Positions 17,056 through 25,516 are shown, counted from the stretch's first letter. The stretch is 58,675 bases of DNA from Candidatus Endomicrobium procryptotermitis (GCA_031279415.1 JAITIP010000042.1:1-58675), one strand, 5' to 3'. The notes: generated by a model not told the origin, from the letters alone. Numbers and translations are program-made.

Positions 17056-17664
17056 TTATTCGTAATCTTTTAAATAACTGCTTTCCTGACGGACATAATT
17101 ATTCTCTTCATTTAATGTTGAAGCGGCCGCCTTATCAATCGCCATTTGCGCTCTTTGAAAAAGTTCTGCGCCTTTGTCCATCTTTCCTGATAAAGGATAA
17201 CAAAGCACATCTGAAAGCGTTAAAACAAATGCCCACTCAAATTCCGAATCATATAAATCTGAATCTTCAATATCGGCTGTGTATTCAATCAATGCTTCGT
17301 CAATATTTACGCTTAAAAGTTTTCTGCCTTGGCTGTCTGAAAACAATTCTTTACGTATAAATTTTTCAAATTCAACCCACACGCCGTTAACATAAATGGA
17401 ACGCACATAAAGACACTTCGGCGGCAAAGCATAATTAAAATGAAATTTTGATAAGTCATTCTCATTAAGTTCAACTTTATTAAGCCTTGCTCTCTTGCGC
17501 GCAAAATTCCAGTTCGCTCCGCGCAACACAGCTTTACGCACATCGTTATAAAAAAGCTTGCATTTCCTCGTCTCCTCGCTTTGCTCGTCAAGGTTAGAAA
17601 TAGTCTTTTGTCCAAACATGGATAAAGCTTTATTGCAAATATTTACAGACGGCCCCAAGCCCAT
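17056..17664 (-). CDS. Tail adaptor, T7 gp11-like (tail tubular protein A)
   Basis: A 202-residue protein. It starts VNICNKALSMFGQKTISNLDEQSEE and continues with a CKLFYNDVRKAVLRGANWNFARKRARL stretch. The 'N-x-AL-x-x-x-G' opening and the 'W-x-F-A' helix are hallmarks of the gp11/TTPA adaptor that joins portal to nozzle. It is followed by FNYALPPKCLYVRSIYVNG, also typical. The start is the ATG with GAGG 7 bases upstream, directly after a stable hairpin at 17,678-17,716. It is 17 bases upstream of the nozzle gene. Confidence 0.8.
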   Translation of the reverse strand: MGLGPSVNICNKALSMFGQKTISNLDEQSEETRKCKLFYNDVRKAVLRGANWNFARKRARLNKVELNENDLSKFHFNYALPPKCLYVRSIYVNGVWVEFEKFIRKELFSDSQGRKLLSVNIDEALIEYTADIEDSDLYDSEFEWAFVLTLSDVLCYPLSGKMDKGAELFQRAQMAIDKAAASTLNEENNYVRQESSYLKDYE

Positions 17665-17677
17665 TTTTATATCCTCG

Positions 17678-17716
17678 TAATCTCCGGCAGATAATTCACA
17701 TATCCGCCGGAGATTA
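17678..17716 (-). promoter_or_regulatory. 11-bp stem-loop in the leader of the tail adaptor gene
   Basis: TAATCTCCGGC (17,678-17,688) pairs exactly with GCCGGAGATTA (17,706-17,716) around a 17-base loop. On the minus-strand transcript it falls between the stop of the 61-residue gene and the ribosome site of the tail adaptor. No U-run follows, so it is not a standard terminator. A processing or translational element is more likely. Confidence 0.6.
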
Positions 17717-17723
17717 TTTATTT

Positions 17724-17909
17724 TCAGTCCTCTTTATCTTCTCCGTCCGGCGATACGCCCGCCGGTTGCTGACTTGTGTCTTCTTTTTTTTCTTCTTTAA
17801 CTTCGTCGAACAATTTACTGTCCAATCCTTTAGGTATCTTTGTCACAATGTCGCCGGCTTTTCTATATGTGCCGCCGACAAACATATCTTTTTTTAATCT
17901 ATATACCAT
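17724..17909 (-). CDS. Small acidic phage protein, unrecognised
   Basis: A 61-residue protein. The N-terminal half looks like a small folded beta unit (MVYRLKKDMFVGGTYRKAGDIV), and the C-terminal half is disordered and very acidic (KEEKKEDTS... DGEDKED). Short proteins of the kind 'VYRLKxxxFxGGxxYxxGDxV' are often found between capsid and tail adaptor genes in podoviruses, with unknown role. The ribosome site is AAAGGAG, and it is preceded by a GCAA-loop hairpin. No function can be assigned. Confidence 0.45.
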   Translation of the reverse strand: MVYRLKKDMFVGGTYRKAGDIVTKIPKGLDSKLFDEVKEEKKEDTSQQPAGVSPDGEDKED

Positions 17910-17923
17910 TGCCTTATCTCCTT

Positions 17924-17937
17924 TATCCTTGCGGATA
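17924..17937 (-). promoter_or_regulatory. GNRA-tetraloop hairpin before the 61-residue gene
   Basis: On the minus strand TATCC-GCAA-GGATA makes a five-pair stem with a GCAA tetraloop immediately upstream of the AAAGGAG ribosome site. It resembles the hairpin at 13,670-13,681. Confidence 0.35.
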
Positions 17938-17972
17938 TCACGCTACTTGTCAGCTGCAGCATCTACTCTTTT

Positions 17973-18359
17973 TTATTTTCTGTCGCTGCTCCAATGCTCC
18001 ATTTCAACGCTAATTTTTCCGGTTGCGGAAAATGTTCCTACGGGTTCAACAGTTGCCTTAATGTATCTGCTTACTCTTCCTTTAGGCAAATGCTGCGTGG
18101 CAAACTCGGCCCCGGCAACAGCTTCAGCGACAGGAATAACGTTTGTGCTGGCTATTTCCGTGTAGGTCGTACCGTCATCGCTTGTCAGTATTTTGCCCAC
18201 AAAAGACGTTCCTCCGCTCAAATCCTGCTTGATTATAAATTTTGCAACAACATCAGGCTCAGAACCTATTACTGCGCCAAAATCCAAAGGCGTTCCAATA
18301 TCGCCGGCTTTTGCCGGAATTGATACATTTTCCGCTAAAGTTAATTCTTGGTCTTTCAT
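17973..18359 (-). CDS. Capsid cement protein, Bbp16-like
   Basis: A 128-residue protein directly downstream of the major capsid gene. It has the jelly-roll-like alternation of strands and Gly/Pro turns expected of a decoration protein (GGTSFVGKILTSDDGTTYTEI; GRVSRYIKATVEPVG). The pattern 'sDDGxxfteiaSt ... lPkGrvsRYiKl' is what I recall for Bbp16-type cement proteins of Bordetella phage BPP-1 relatives, where the protein clamps neighbouring capsomers. Position and length agree. The assignment is by motif memory, not alignment. Confidence 0.6.
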   Translation of the reverse strand: MKDQELTLAENVSIPAKAGDIGTPLDFGAVIGSEPDVVAKFIIKQDLSGGTSFVGKILTSDDGTTYTEIASTNVIPVAEAVAGAEFATQHLPKGRVSRYIKATVEPVGTFSATGKISVEMEHWSSDRK

Positions 18360-18410
18360 GTTTATTACTCCTTAATTTTATTTTGTAGCTTACGACTATA
18401 TCCCTTTATA

Positions 18411-18438
18411 CAGGTTAGCTGCTTTTACAGCTAACCTG
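18411..18438 (-). terminator. 11-bp hairpin directly after the major capsid gene
   Basis: CAGGTTAGCTG (18,411-18,421) pairs perfectly with CAGCTAACCTG (18,428-18,438) around a six-base loop, 22 bases past the capsid stop codon on the minus strand. There is no U-run after the stem in the leftward direction, so it is at best a partial terminator. It may instead stabilise the 3' end of capsid mRNA. T7 has a terminator in the same place, after gene 10. Confidence 0.5.
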
Positions 18439-18460
18439 ATTTTCCTATTTCCTCTTTTTT

Positions 18461-19456
18461 TTATGTGTACGTTACAAGTTCTTCTGCTGCAAGCAAGCAA
18501 TCCTGCTGACGGAAAGGAATGCCGTTGACGTTTGTAATCAACTTACCAGCAAATCCGCTGGTAGGATAGCTTCTTTTGTATCTTCCCAAAGCCTGCTGGT
18601 CTAAGCATTTCATTACGTCTCTTCCGGCGTAAGCTACAACATTTCCGCCGTTTGATTTAAGAATTCTCAAAGCTTCCATAATAAACATTTCAAGGTCAGG
18701 CACGCCTGCAGTTATGTTTTGCACTTTTCCTTTGACGGTATCTATATTACAGATTCTTACTACGCTTCTGTAATCCTTAACCGTCAAGCCGATTTTCCAC
18801 TTGAAATATTGGTAATAGCCAGGAAGCTTTCCACCGTTAACGCCGTCAATTTCGCCTTTTGTCAACGCTCCCTCTTCAAGTCCGCCTTTTGAATTTTTCG
18901 GATAGAAAGCATAGGTTGACTTAGGCCCCCAAGATACAAGCACTATTGAGCCTAAATTGCTTGGGTTGCTTACGCCTGTACTTGCATCTATCACATACTC
19001 CGATACTGAGTATTTAGGATTGAGCGTATTATATCTGGGAATAATTCCGTATAAACTCTCGGCGCCTTTAGAACCGTAAAAAAGCGTCCTGCCAAGCTTT
19101 TCTCCGTTAGCAGTTCTGTGCGCAAACTGTTCGTCCGCAAGCTCTCTGGCGGCCGCCGCTCCGAAATCGCTAAGATAAGATTCATCTATTTCGAGTTTTG
19201 AAATAAGTTCTGTTCTTGGGTCAACTTTTACCAAAACGCCGCCTTTAGACGCTGTTATCCCCTGATTATATTTTCTTGCTACCACTTCAGGCATTTTTGC
19301 CCTTTCTCTGAATTTGTTTCCGTTATCAGAGTTCTCTTCCTGAAAATGTATGTCTTCAAGTATAGGATTTTCTTCTGTCATAACCTCAGCTGTTGTTCTG
19401 TCAATATCACTTGCATAAGCCATCTGATCCCTTAATGTTCTCAACCTCATACCCAT
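18461..19456 (-). CDS. Major capsid protein (BPP-1/podovirus type)
   Basis: A 331-residue protein. It begins with an N-terminal arm (MRLRTLRDQMAYASDID), followed by 'EENPILEDIHFQEENSDNGNKFRERA', the E-loop-like region of HK97-fold capsids of this group. Residues about 110-150 contain an alpha-rich stretch ending 'ANGEKLGRTLFYGSKGAESLYGI', and the C-terminal part has 'VVAYAGRDVMKCLDQQAL' and 'FAGKLITNVNGIPFRQQDCLL'. These are standard features of the P- and A-domains. The gene lies between scaffold and cement genes, as expected. It builds the head shell. Confidence 0.85.
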   Translation of the reverse strand: MGMRLRTLRDQMAYASDIDRTTAEVMTEENPILEDIHFQEENSDNGNKFRERAKMPEVVARKYNQGITASKGGVLVKVDPRTELISKLEIDESYLSDFGAAAARELADEQFAHRTANGEKLGRTLFYGSKGAESLYGIIPRYNTLNPKYSVSEYVIDASTGVSNPSNLGSIVLVSWGPKSTYAFYPKNSKGGLEEGALTKGEIDGVNGGKLPGYYQYFKWKIGLTVKDYRSVVRICNIDTVKGKVQNITAGVPDLEMFIMEALRILKSNGGNVVAYAGRDVMKCLDQQALGRYKRSYPTSGFAGKLITNVNGIPFRQQDCLLAAEELVTYT

Positions 19457-19495
19457 ATTAATTTTCCTTTAGAAGCTAAGCTTCTTTTAGTTTTT

Positions 19496-20275
19496 TTACT
19501 TACTGTTTGCTTTTTTTAGCTGTTCAGCCGCATGGGCTGTCTCAACCGCAACGCTGTCTAACTTTGCTTCTTTTCCCGGACTTCCGCCCGGCATCGTATC
19601 ATCTGCTATCTGCCCTCCTGCAAACACAAGCAGCTTAACAAAAAGAGGATGATTTCCAAGCCCCGTCTTGTCAAACATTTCGCGCAGTTCTTTTTCAACT
19701 CCTGAGGCTTTCATTGCCTTTGCCGCTAAAGCAAGCTTCTTTTCTTTGTCCGCGCCTAAATATTGGTCGGTTTCTGCCTTCCATTTATTTGTCCGCGTAA
19801 CATATGCATCTTGCTCCGCTTTTGCATAAGCCAATGCGCTGTTAGCCTGCAAATCTACATACTTCTGCGCCTGCTCTTGCGTCAAACCCATTTCTTTTGC
19901 AAGTCCTTTAAAACCTTGTATAAGCTTCTCATCCGGCGTCATCCCTTCCGGAAATTTAAAGTCTGTGTATTCTGTGGCTTTTGGCGGCTCATCTGTTTTT
20001 TTAGGTTCGCTGTCTTTTTTTTCAGGAGACTCGGTCCCGGACTTATCCGCTGCCGGCGGCTCATCTGTTTTAGTCTCTGCCTGTTTTGCCGGCTCGTCCT
20101 GTTTTCCGCCGTTATCCGCAGCAGGCTTATCTCCGCCTGCTCCGCCTAAAACAGTTGTAGTCTCGGAAGCTTCGCTTCCAGAGCCTGAGGCGCTTCCACC
20201 TTCGTCTTGCTCCGCAAAATAATGAATCAGCTTTAAATCAATACCAAACATTCTTTTAATCAAACTATTTTTCAT
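19496..20275 (-). CDS. Capsid scaffolding protein
   Basis: A 259-residue protein. Residues about 25-110 are disordered and very rich in Lys, Glu, Pro and Thr (KTDEPP repeated), and the C-terminal two-thirds is helical (TPDEKLIQGFKGLAKEMGLTQEQAQKYVD). A low-complexity charged part plus a helical region directly upstream of the major capsid gene is the signature of podovirus scaffolding proteins, which shape the procapsid and then leave. The ribosome site GGGGAG is 7 bases before the ATG. Confidence 0.8.
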   Translation of the reverse strand: MKNSLIKRMFGIDLKLIHYFAEQDEGGSASGSGSEASETTTVLGGAGGDKPAADNGGKQDEPAKQAETKTDEPPAADKSGTESPEKKDSEPKKTDEPPKATEYTDFKFPEGMTPDEKLIQGFKGLAKEMGLTQEQAQKYVDLQANSALAYAKAEQDAYVTRTNKWKAETDQYLGADKEKKLALAAKAMKASGVEKELREMFDKTGLGNHPLFVKLLVFAGGQIADDTMPGGSPGKEAKLDSVAVETAHAAEQLKKANSK

Positions 20276-20332
20276 AACTGCTCCCCTGCGGACATTCGCC
20301 CGTTTTTTTATTTATTTGCCGCTGCCGTATCT

Positions 20333-20668
20333 TCACTCTTCATTCTGCTGTTCGTTGTGCAATCCCAAATCATCGTTTTTCTTTATTTGTTCTTCCAAAT
20401 CTTTCTGCTGACTATTTGATAATGAAGCCAATTCTGCAAGCATCTGTGTAAACGCCGACGGTTTATATTCCAAAATAGTATTAAGTATATCCAACCCCAC
20501 GCTGCGCGAACCTTCGCATTTGGCAAGCAAAATTTCATTTTCATTATGATTAACTTTAAGTGTTCCGCTTCTCTCCACAACTTCCCCTAAAACTCTTCTT
20601 CCTTGCGGCGAAGCCAAAATATACAGCCAATCACTTTTTCTTAAACTTTCTTTTTTATTTTTTTTCAT
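20333..20668 (-). CDS. Bbp19-like virion protein
   Basis: A 111-residue protein. The run 'DWLYILASPQGRRVLGEVVERSG' followed by 'CEGSRSVGLDIL' and 'EYKPSAFTQMLAE' matches the family pattern 'DlrwLmsxxrGRRivwrlLexaGvf...AxxEGrRxvGLxLL...cPexyxxMxxE' of Bbp19, a protein encoded beside the capsid genes in BPP-1-like phages. Function is unknown. The C-terminal 30 residues are charged and probably disordered. The start codon overlaps the portal stop by 4 bases, showing translational coupling. Confidence 0.7.
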   Translation of the reverse strand: MKKNKKESLRKSDWLYILASPQGRRVLGEVVERSGTLKVNHNENEILLAKCEGSRSVGLDILNTILEYKPSAFTQMLAELASLSNSQQKDLEEQIKKNDDLGLHNEQQNEE

Positions 20669-22335
20669 TGTGCTGCCGCCCTATTTGGAGATACGCCCAC
20701 AATGTCAGTTAACGCGTTAGGTTTAGATGTATCGGTATCCGATAAAGTCTTTGCTTTATCTATCGCTCCGCCAAGCAACGCTATCTCTTGTTGCTGCTGT
20801 GCTGCCCGTGCCTTAGCTTTATTCATAGCCGCAACTTCTTCTCTGCTGTTTAAAAGCTCCGGCATTGCTCCAGCCATGTCATAATATTTTCTTACCGTTT
20901 CTTCCCAATTAACAATATTTGATATTTCAGGATTAATTCCTATCACGCCGCCGGCAAATGATGTCGCCTGCCCCAAAATATTTAATTCTGCTATCTTTTG
21001 GGCTTGGGCGAGCAGTCCGAGATACTCAATATCAAGTTCAACCCCTTCAAGCTCCCGCGGTACCGGCGCAAACAAACCGCCTTCAAGCATTAAGTTAAAC
21101 ACTCTGTTAATCAAAAAGCGCGGGCATTCTCTTGTTAAATTTTGAAGCAACGGTCCCAACTGTAATAATTGTTCGCCTTTCAATGCTGCAACTTCACGCG
21201 CCGTCATATCTTTTCCGGCTCCGGCAATCATAAGGAAAAGATTTGACCTGTAACTTTTATGAATCAAATCTCTCGTGCTTGCAATTTTATATTCAACGCT
21301 TTCAACATTTAAATTTACATCGTATACTGTTTTAATACCGCCTGCAGATCCGGCAAAAGGTACATAAGATTGACCGCCCGGCATTACATTAATTCCCGAC
21401 AATCTGCTTGAACTGTTAATTTGCACAGGCGGATTTACGCCCTTTTCAACGCCGATATGCGAATCTTTTTGAAGTCTTTGCAACGACTTAACATAATTGA
21501 GCGTCTTATGCCCGTTTCCGACAGCATATATATGCCTTGTAGTTAACTTCTTCCATCTCGGCGTCATAACGGGAAATTCTCTAAACCCTCTTATTGCCAA
21601 AAATCCCTCGTTATCAATATTTTTACCGCTTAACCAATAGTATGAGAGATATGGCTTTCCTCGTCTATCGTACACGCCTTCAATCTTCTCATAGTTAGGC
21701 TGTATGATATTATAAATTGTATGACGTTTATCCAAATCGTTATTTGTATATTGCCATTGAATTTCTTGAGACACATTATTTAATCCGAATTCACTCACAA
21801 TTTGCTCAACTGTAAATTCAAAACATCTTGCTAAAGAATTGATATTTCCTTTGCTGTCAATCGCCAAAGAATATTCCCCGACCATATAAGCCTGAAGATT
21901 TACAACATCATTAATATCTTCAAGCACGGCAACAGCCGAATTTCCAAATGTAGGGCATTCATTATAGATATGATAAAGCCCGTCATAAGCATTAGACGAT
22001 GTTAAAACTTTTAAAATTCTCTGCACACAATCATTAAGCCACAACTGCACATAATGGTTAGTATCCAAATCAGGCCGGCTTTTATGCGTTAACTTAAACC
22101 AAGCCCTGTCAGGCGGCGTAATACCGGAATACAACCCGTCGGCAACAATTGCCGCCGCTTCAGTCGCGGCATTATCGATAATCTTTGAATAATCCGGCTC
22201 AGCATCCCAATCCTGTCCGGGATAAAACCCGTATTCCGGCAAAATAAATTCCGTAAGTTTTTTCCACTTAGGAATTTTCTTATCCCGAACTGCCATTAAA
22301 GCGTTATAGCGTTTAACGATTTTATCTCTATCCAT
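20665..22335 (-). CDS. Portal protein (podovirus head-to-tail connector)
   Basis: A 556-residue protein. Family features seen are the opening KRYNALMAVRDKKIPKWKKL with EFILPEYGFYPGQ (the 'R...W...yxxPxxG' start of T7-type connectors), 'GLYSGITPPDRAWFKL' (about residues 65-80), 'PTFGNSAVAVLED', and the C-terminal 'GAGKDMTAREVAALKGEQLLQLGPLLQNL' region that lines the channel. It forms the dodecameric ring at one vertex through which DNA enters and leaves. Its length equals that of T7 gp8 relatives. It lies between the terminase and scaffold genes. Confidence 0.9.
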   Translation of the reverse strand: MDRDKIVKRYNALMAVRDKKIPKWKKLTEFILPEYGFYPGQDWDAEPDYSKIIDNAATEAAAIVADGLYSGITPPDRAWFKLTHKSRPDLDTNHYVQLWLNDCVQRILKVLTSSNAYDGLYHIYNECPTFGNSAVAVLEDINDVVNLQAYMVGEYSLAIDSKGNINSLARCFEFTVEQIVSEFGLNNVSQEIQWQYTNNDLDKRHTIYNIIQPNYEKIEGVYDRRGKPYLSYYWLSGKNIDNEGFLAIRGFREFPVMTPRWKKLTTRHIYAVGNGHKTLNYVKSLQRLQKDSHIGVEKGVNPPVQINSSSRLSGINVMPGGQSYVPFAGSAGGIKTVYDVNLNVESVEYKIASTRDLIHKSYRSNLFLMIAGAGKDMTAREVAALKGEQLLQLGPLLQNLTRECPRFLINRVFNLMLEGGLFAPVPRELEGVELDIEYLGLLAQAQKIAELNILGQATSFAGGVIGINPEISNIVNWEETVRKYYDMAGAMPELLNSREEVAAMNKAKARAAQQQQEIALLGGAIDKAKTLSDTDTSKPNALTDIVGVSPNRAAAQ

Positions 22336-22797
22336 TTAAGCTCCTAACACAGGCTCGTTTCCAAGCAGCGTACCTGCGTAAATCGTAGAACTTATCCCCT
22401 GCTTCTTCCGTGCGGCCGCCAACAAACGCCGCCTTATATCCATTGTGTCAACAATCTGGCCCGGTCCTTGCGCACTCGCAATTCTCTCCTGCGCAGCGGC
22501 AGCTTCATCCAATTGCTCTTGCAACTGTTTTGCGTCGTATCCTGATAAGTTGTTAACTAAACCACTTGCCATACTTGTAGGAGCATTTAAAATATCCGTT
22601 ATTCCTTTTCCGCCGTAAATTGAAGCAAGCCCTGTATCAGGGCTTCCGTAAAGGCTCAAAGCACCTAAATCAGAAATTGCCCCGCCATAATTCTTTTTCT
22701 CAATATTTCCATATGCACTTTTAGCGTATTCTGAAGCAGTTACTAACCCGGTAATCTGATTAAAAAAACTATTCTTTCCTATAGTTGTTCCGCCCAT
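22336..22797 (-). CDS. Small virion-associated protein, possibly T7 gp7.3-like
   Basis: A 153-residue protein whose stop adjoins the portal start. The N-terminal half is Gly/Ser/Ala-rich, with repeated 'YGG' and 'GxLxxYG' turns. Residues 95-115 form a charged helix (QLQEQLDEAAAAQERIASAQ). The last 25 residues, 'RRLLAAARKKQGISSTIYAG', recall the C-terminal tag 'RRxQGRxSTILTG' of small podovirus tail-assembly proteins in the gp7.3 class. I can see only that tag. The overall role is not known. Confidence 0.45.
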   Translation of the reverse strand: MGGTTIGKNSFFNQITGLVTASEYAKSAYGNIEKKNYGGAISDLGALSLYGSPDTGLASIYGGKGITDILNAPTSMASGLVNNLSGYDAKQLQEQLDEAAAAQERIASAQGPGQIVDTMDIRRRLLAAARKKQGISSTIYAGTLLGNEPVLGA

Positions 22798-22808
22798 ATT
22801 AAACCTCT

Positions 22809-24125
22809 CTAATCATCAAACGGATTATAATTACTCCCGTTTGCGATATTATTTGAACTTATCATATTCAAAGATTTTTTCGGTATCGGCACGGCAAAAC
22901 TTAAAGCTAAGCCGTCTCCGTAATCAGGACTTCTTCCCAAACGTTTTTTTATTTCGTTTTTAGATTCCATAATAATCTTTTCAGTCTGCTTTTGATAACC
23001 GTACCGCATAGCTCTTAAGTCTGCGCTTAATTTTTCATTATTAGTTAAAATTCCATGATTTTTAATCCACTCTCTTAGCTTCCACCAATACTCAGCGCGT
23101 TTGTTGTGGAATGTCGAATCTGCAGGCTTCTCTGCCGGATTAATTTCAAAATGCTCAACGCCCAACCTTGTCAAATTATCACAAACGCTTGCGCCTACTC
23201 CGGTAACTTCAATAATTATTCCGTCCGCTTCCCATTCATCGTTTTCAGTCTTTACGATATTAGCCAACGCCGTACCATCTAAACCTTTGAATGCCTTTTG
23301 AAACATCCATATGCCCTGTCTTTTTGTCAAAGTGCTTTCATCGTCTCCAAACCTTGCAACATCTAAACTTATAATTTTGGATGAACCGGCAAGCATTTCA
23401 TTTGTATATTCTCTACCTTGAGCAGTTAAAATCTCAGTTCTTGTTAAAAGTGAAAGTACTCCTTCCGCATCCATTGGTTCTCCCTCGTAGATGTGTGGAT
23501 AAGCTTCAGGCTGTGTTTTTTCAATTCTTTTTCTATCGGCTTCCATGGTTTCATTCCAAAAATAATTATCATTCCAATTAACTTTCGACACATACACATC
23601 TTCCGCCGGGCTAACACAAAACATATCCCATACTGCATCATGGTCGGTAATTCTATTTAGTGAAAACCAAATTTCAGAGTCGCGCTTTCTTACAGTCGGA
23701 ATTAAAACGTTCAAGCTGTCCAACGTAGCCGTCTGCGCTTCGTCAAACCACACAATATCAACGCCTTCAAGCCCTTTCATTTTCTGCGCAGATTTCTTTT
23801 TTTCGTCTGAACGCATACCCATAAACAATATTTCACTTCCGTTAATACCGATAATCTTTTTTGAATATATCCTAAAGTTAGACGATAGCCCGCTGTCTTT
23901 GATAACCTGCTCTATAACCTCTTTCAGCGATTCTTCAATTGAAGACATTACCTCTCTTAAAATCACAACTCTTATTTTCTTTTTATAACATCTTACAAGG
24001 AGCGCCCTTGCCATATTATGCGTCTTGGCACCACCGCGGCCGCCCCAAAAAACAAAAATGCGGTAGGAAGTTTGTTTCAATAAAATTAAAAATTTATCAA
24101 CAATATTAATTAACGCTTCCGACAT
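22809..24125 (-). CDS. terL: Terminase large subunit
   Basis: A 438-residue packaging motor. The ATPase half has a Walker A-like loop GGRGGAKT (residues 28-35) preceded by FVFW, and a Walker B WFDEAQ (residues about 126-131). The C-terminal half has the nuclease motif ISLDVARFGDDES (Asp near residue 256) and a later Asp in 'SPDYGDGLALSFA' (near 405), as in the RNase H-like domain of TerL. It cuts concatemeric DNA and pumps it through the portal. It is coupled to terS by a 3-base gap. Confidence 0.9.
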   Translation of the reverse strand: MSEALINIVDKFLILLKQTSYRIFVFWGGRGGAKTHNMARALLVRCYKKKIRVVILREVMSSIEESLKEVIEQVIKDSGLSSNFRIYSKKIIGINGSEILFMGMRSDEKKKSAQKMKGLEGVDIVWFDEAQTATLDSLNVLIPTVRKRDSEIWFSLNRITDHDAVWDMFCVSPAEDVYVSKVNWNDNYFWNETMEADRKRIEKTQPEAYPHIYEGEPMDAEGVLSLLTRTEILTAQGREYTNEMLAGSSKIISLDVARFGDDESTLTKRQGIWMFQKAFKGLDGTALANIVKTENDEWEADGIIIEVTGVGASVCDNLTRLGVEHFEINPAEKPADSTFHNKRAEYWWKLREWIKNHGILTNNEKLSADLRAMRYGYQKQTEKIIMESKNEIKKRLGRSPDYGDGLALSFAVPIPKKSLNMISSNNIANGSNYNPFDD

Positions 24126-24128
24126 TCC

Positions 24129-24668
24129 TTAAACCTTGCCCTCTTTTTGCCGTTTTTCAGCTTCTTTTAATGCATCGTCGGCATCTTCTTTGCTATTAAC
24201 AACTTGTATCTTTAATTTAGCGACAAAATTGTCTTTAGGCTTGTCATCTTCGGCCGCCGTCCAAAGCTTATAATATCGTCCTATAAGCTCAGCGCAGCGT
24301 ATCCTGTCAGCCGCTTTGGTATTGTGGTCTGTCATAATATCCGTCAACGTTTTGACCACATCCAGCGCAGATGCAACAACGCCGCGTATTACTTCTGCAT
24401 GTAATTGTCGCATCCTTGCCCTAACATTGCGTTTTTTATCCAATCTACAAGATTTTTCCCATACTGATTTATCGCTGATTGAAGATGTATCGTAAGCAGC
24501 TCTATAAGAATCACTTTTATTTTTACCCATAACACGATTTTGGCAGTAAAGTTCTTCTTTTTCGGTAAGTTTTTGCGGAAGTTCATCCCAAAATGATTGA
24601 GGATATTCAAGTTGGACATAAGGCGGACACAGGCATTTATTCGGTTTTAATGTGTTTAAATTTGCCAC
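24129..24668 (-). CDS. terS: Terminase small subunit
   Basis: The frame is open to 24,830, but the supported start is the GTG at 24,666-24,668. An AAAGGGGGG ribosome site lies just upstream, and the product then begins MANLNTLKPNK. The 179-residue protein contains 'LTEKEELYCQNRVMGKNKSDSYRAAYD', the terminase_2 pattern of a helix-turn-helix that recognises the packaging site. A helical oligomerisation part and a Lys/Glu-rich tail follow. It precedes terL and is the first gene of the late operon. The upstream extension to 24,830 is Ser/Phe/Arg-rich and looks non-coding. Confidence 0.85.
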   Translation of the reverse strand: MANLNTLKPNKCLCPPYVQLEYPQSFWDELPQKLTEKEELYCQNRVMGKNKSDSYRAAYDTSSISDKSVWEKSCRLDKKRNVRARMRQLHAEVIRGVVASALDVVKTLTDIMTDHNTKAADRIRCAELIGRYYKLWTAAEDDKPKDNFVAKLKIQVVNSKEDADDALKEAEKRQKEGKV

Positions 24669-25315
24669 AATGCCCCCCTTTCGCTGTAAATTTATCCTTC
24701 TTACACTATTAAGCATGGGAGAATCTGGTTTTTTGTCGTTTTTACGTATGAAATCGGGATGAAATCGGGACGAAAGGCGGGATGAAACGAAAAAGCAGCG
24801 AAAAAGAGATACGGCACTCCCTAAAATCAAGCGTTTGGCAAACTGTGTTAGTACTTTGCATATTTTATACTTTTTTTCAATTCGCTTATTATTTCCTTTT
24901 TATTAACAAAACTAACAAAATATTATGACCTATTAAAAAAGTACTTATAAATAAAGGTAATTTTGATTATAAAAAGTGTTAGAGCTTTGTTAAGGATGAG
25001 TGTTAAAAATGTGTTAGTTGCGGAAATGAAGGTTAAAAACCGCCCGTTCCCGCTCCCGTTTGTTATTAAAATCGGAAAAATACGTTGTTGCTAACACGGC
25101 AGATAACACGCTTTAAAAACGCATCTATGCCCCGTAAAACCGCATTACAGCGCAGATTCCCAACTTTTATTTTATTTTTCCGATTTAAATATAAAGGGGA
25201 GAGGGATAAAGGAGCAATAAACAGAATAGAATTTTTATAGAATTTTTATAGAATTTTTTTATTTTTCGTAGAAAAAGTCAACTTGTGAAATATTTGTGAA
25301 ATTTAAAAATAGGCA
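24669..25315. other. Non-coding control region upstream of terS
   Basis: About 650 bases without a convincing gene on either strand. It is AT-rich and holds the GTGTTAG motif cluster described separately. Also present are an AATTTTTATAG direct duplication (25,226-25,250) and a GC-richer patch near 25,040-25,060. It must carry the late promoter for the leftward structural operon, but I cannot identify a consensus leftward promoter with confidence. It is also the most likely place for the packaging site. Confidence 0.5.
24845..25109. repeat. Cluster of GTGTTAG motifs (candidate packaging or operator sites)
   Basis: GTGTTAG occurs at 24,845-24,851, 24,976-24,982 and 25,011-25,017. The near copy GTGTTAA is at 25,000-25,006. 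The reverse form CTAACAC is at 25,091-25,097, and TAACAC at 25,104-25,109. Six occurrences in 265 bases of non-coding DNA next to terS suggest sites for a DNA-binding protein such as TerS or a late regulator. Confidence 0.5.
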
Positions 25316-25344
25316 TTGATATTGCACTGCAAATGTATTATAAT
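25316..25344 (+). promoter_or_regulatory. Consensus sigma-70 promoter, rightward
   Basis: TTGATA (25,316-25,321) and TATAAT (25,339-25,344) are separated by exactly 17 bases. It is about 170 bases upstream of the first rightward gene (25,517) and is the best promoter match in the prophage. The intervening leader is long enough to carry a regulatory RNA element, but no clear fold was seen. Confidence 0.75.
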
Positions 25345-25516
25345 ATTACTACAAAGGAACAAAGTTTTTTTGAAAATTGAAGTAAGCGGAGCATACAGGC
25401 AGTGAGGGAGGAGGATAAAAATAAGCCTTAAACTGCAAAAGGTAGTATTGACTTTTTACGCCGTCAAACGAAAGAAGCAAAAGTGTAAAAACAAATGAAA
25501 AAAAAAGGAGAAAAAA

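Noticed and set aside
24669..24830. N-terminal extension of the small terminase from an upstream ATG
   Set aside because: The extra residues are low-quality, and a strong ribosome site lies directly before the GTG at 24,668.
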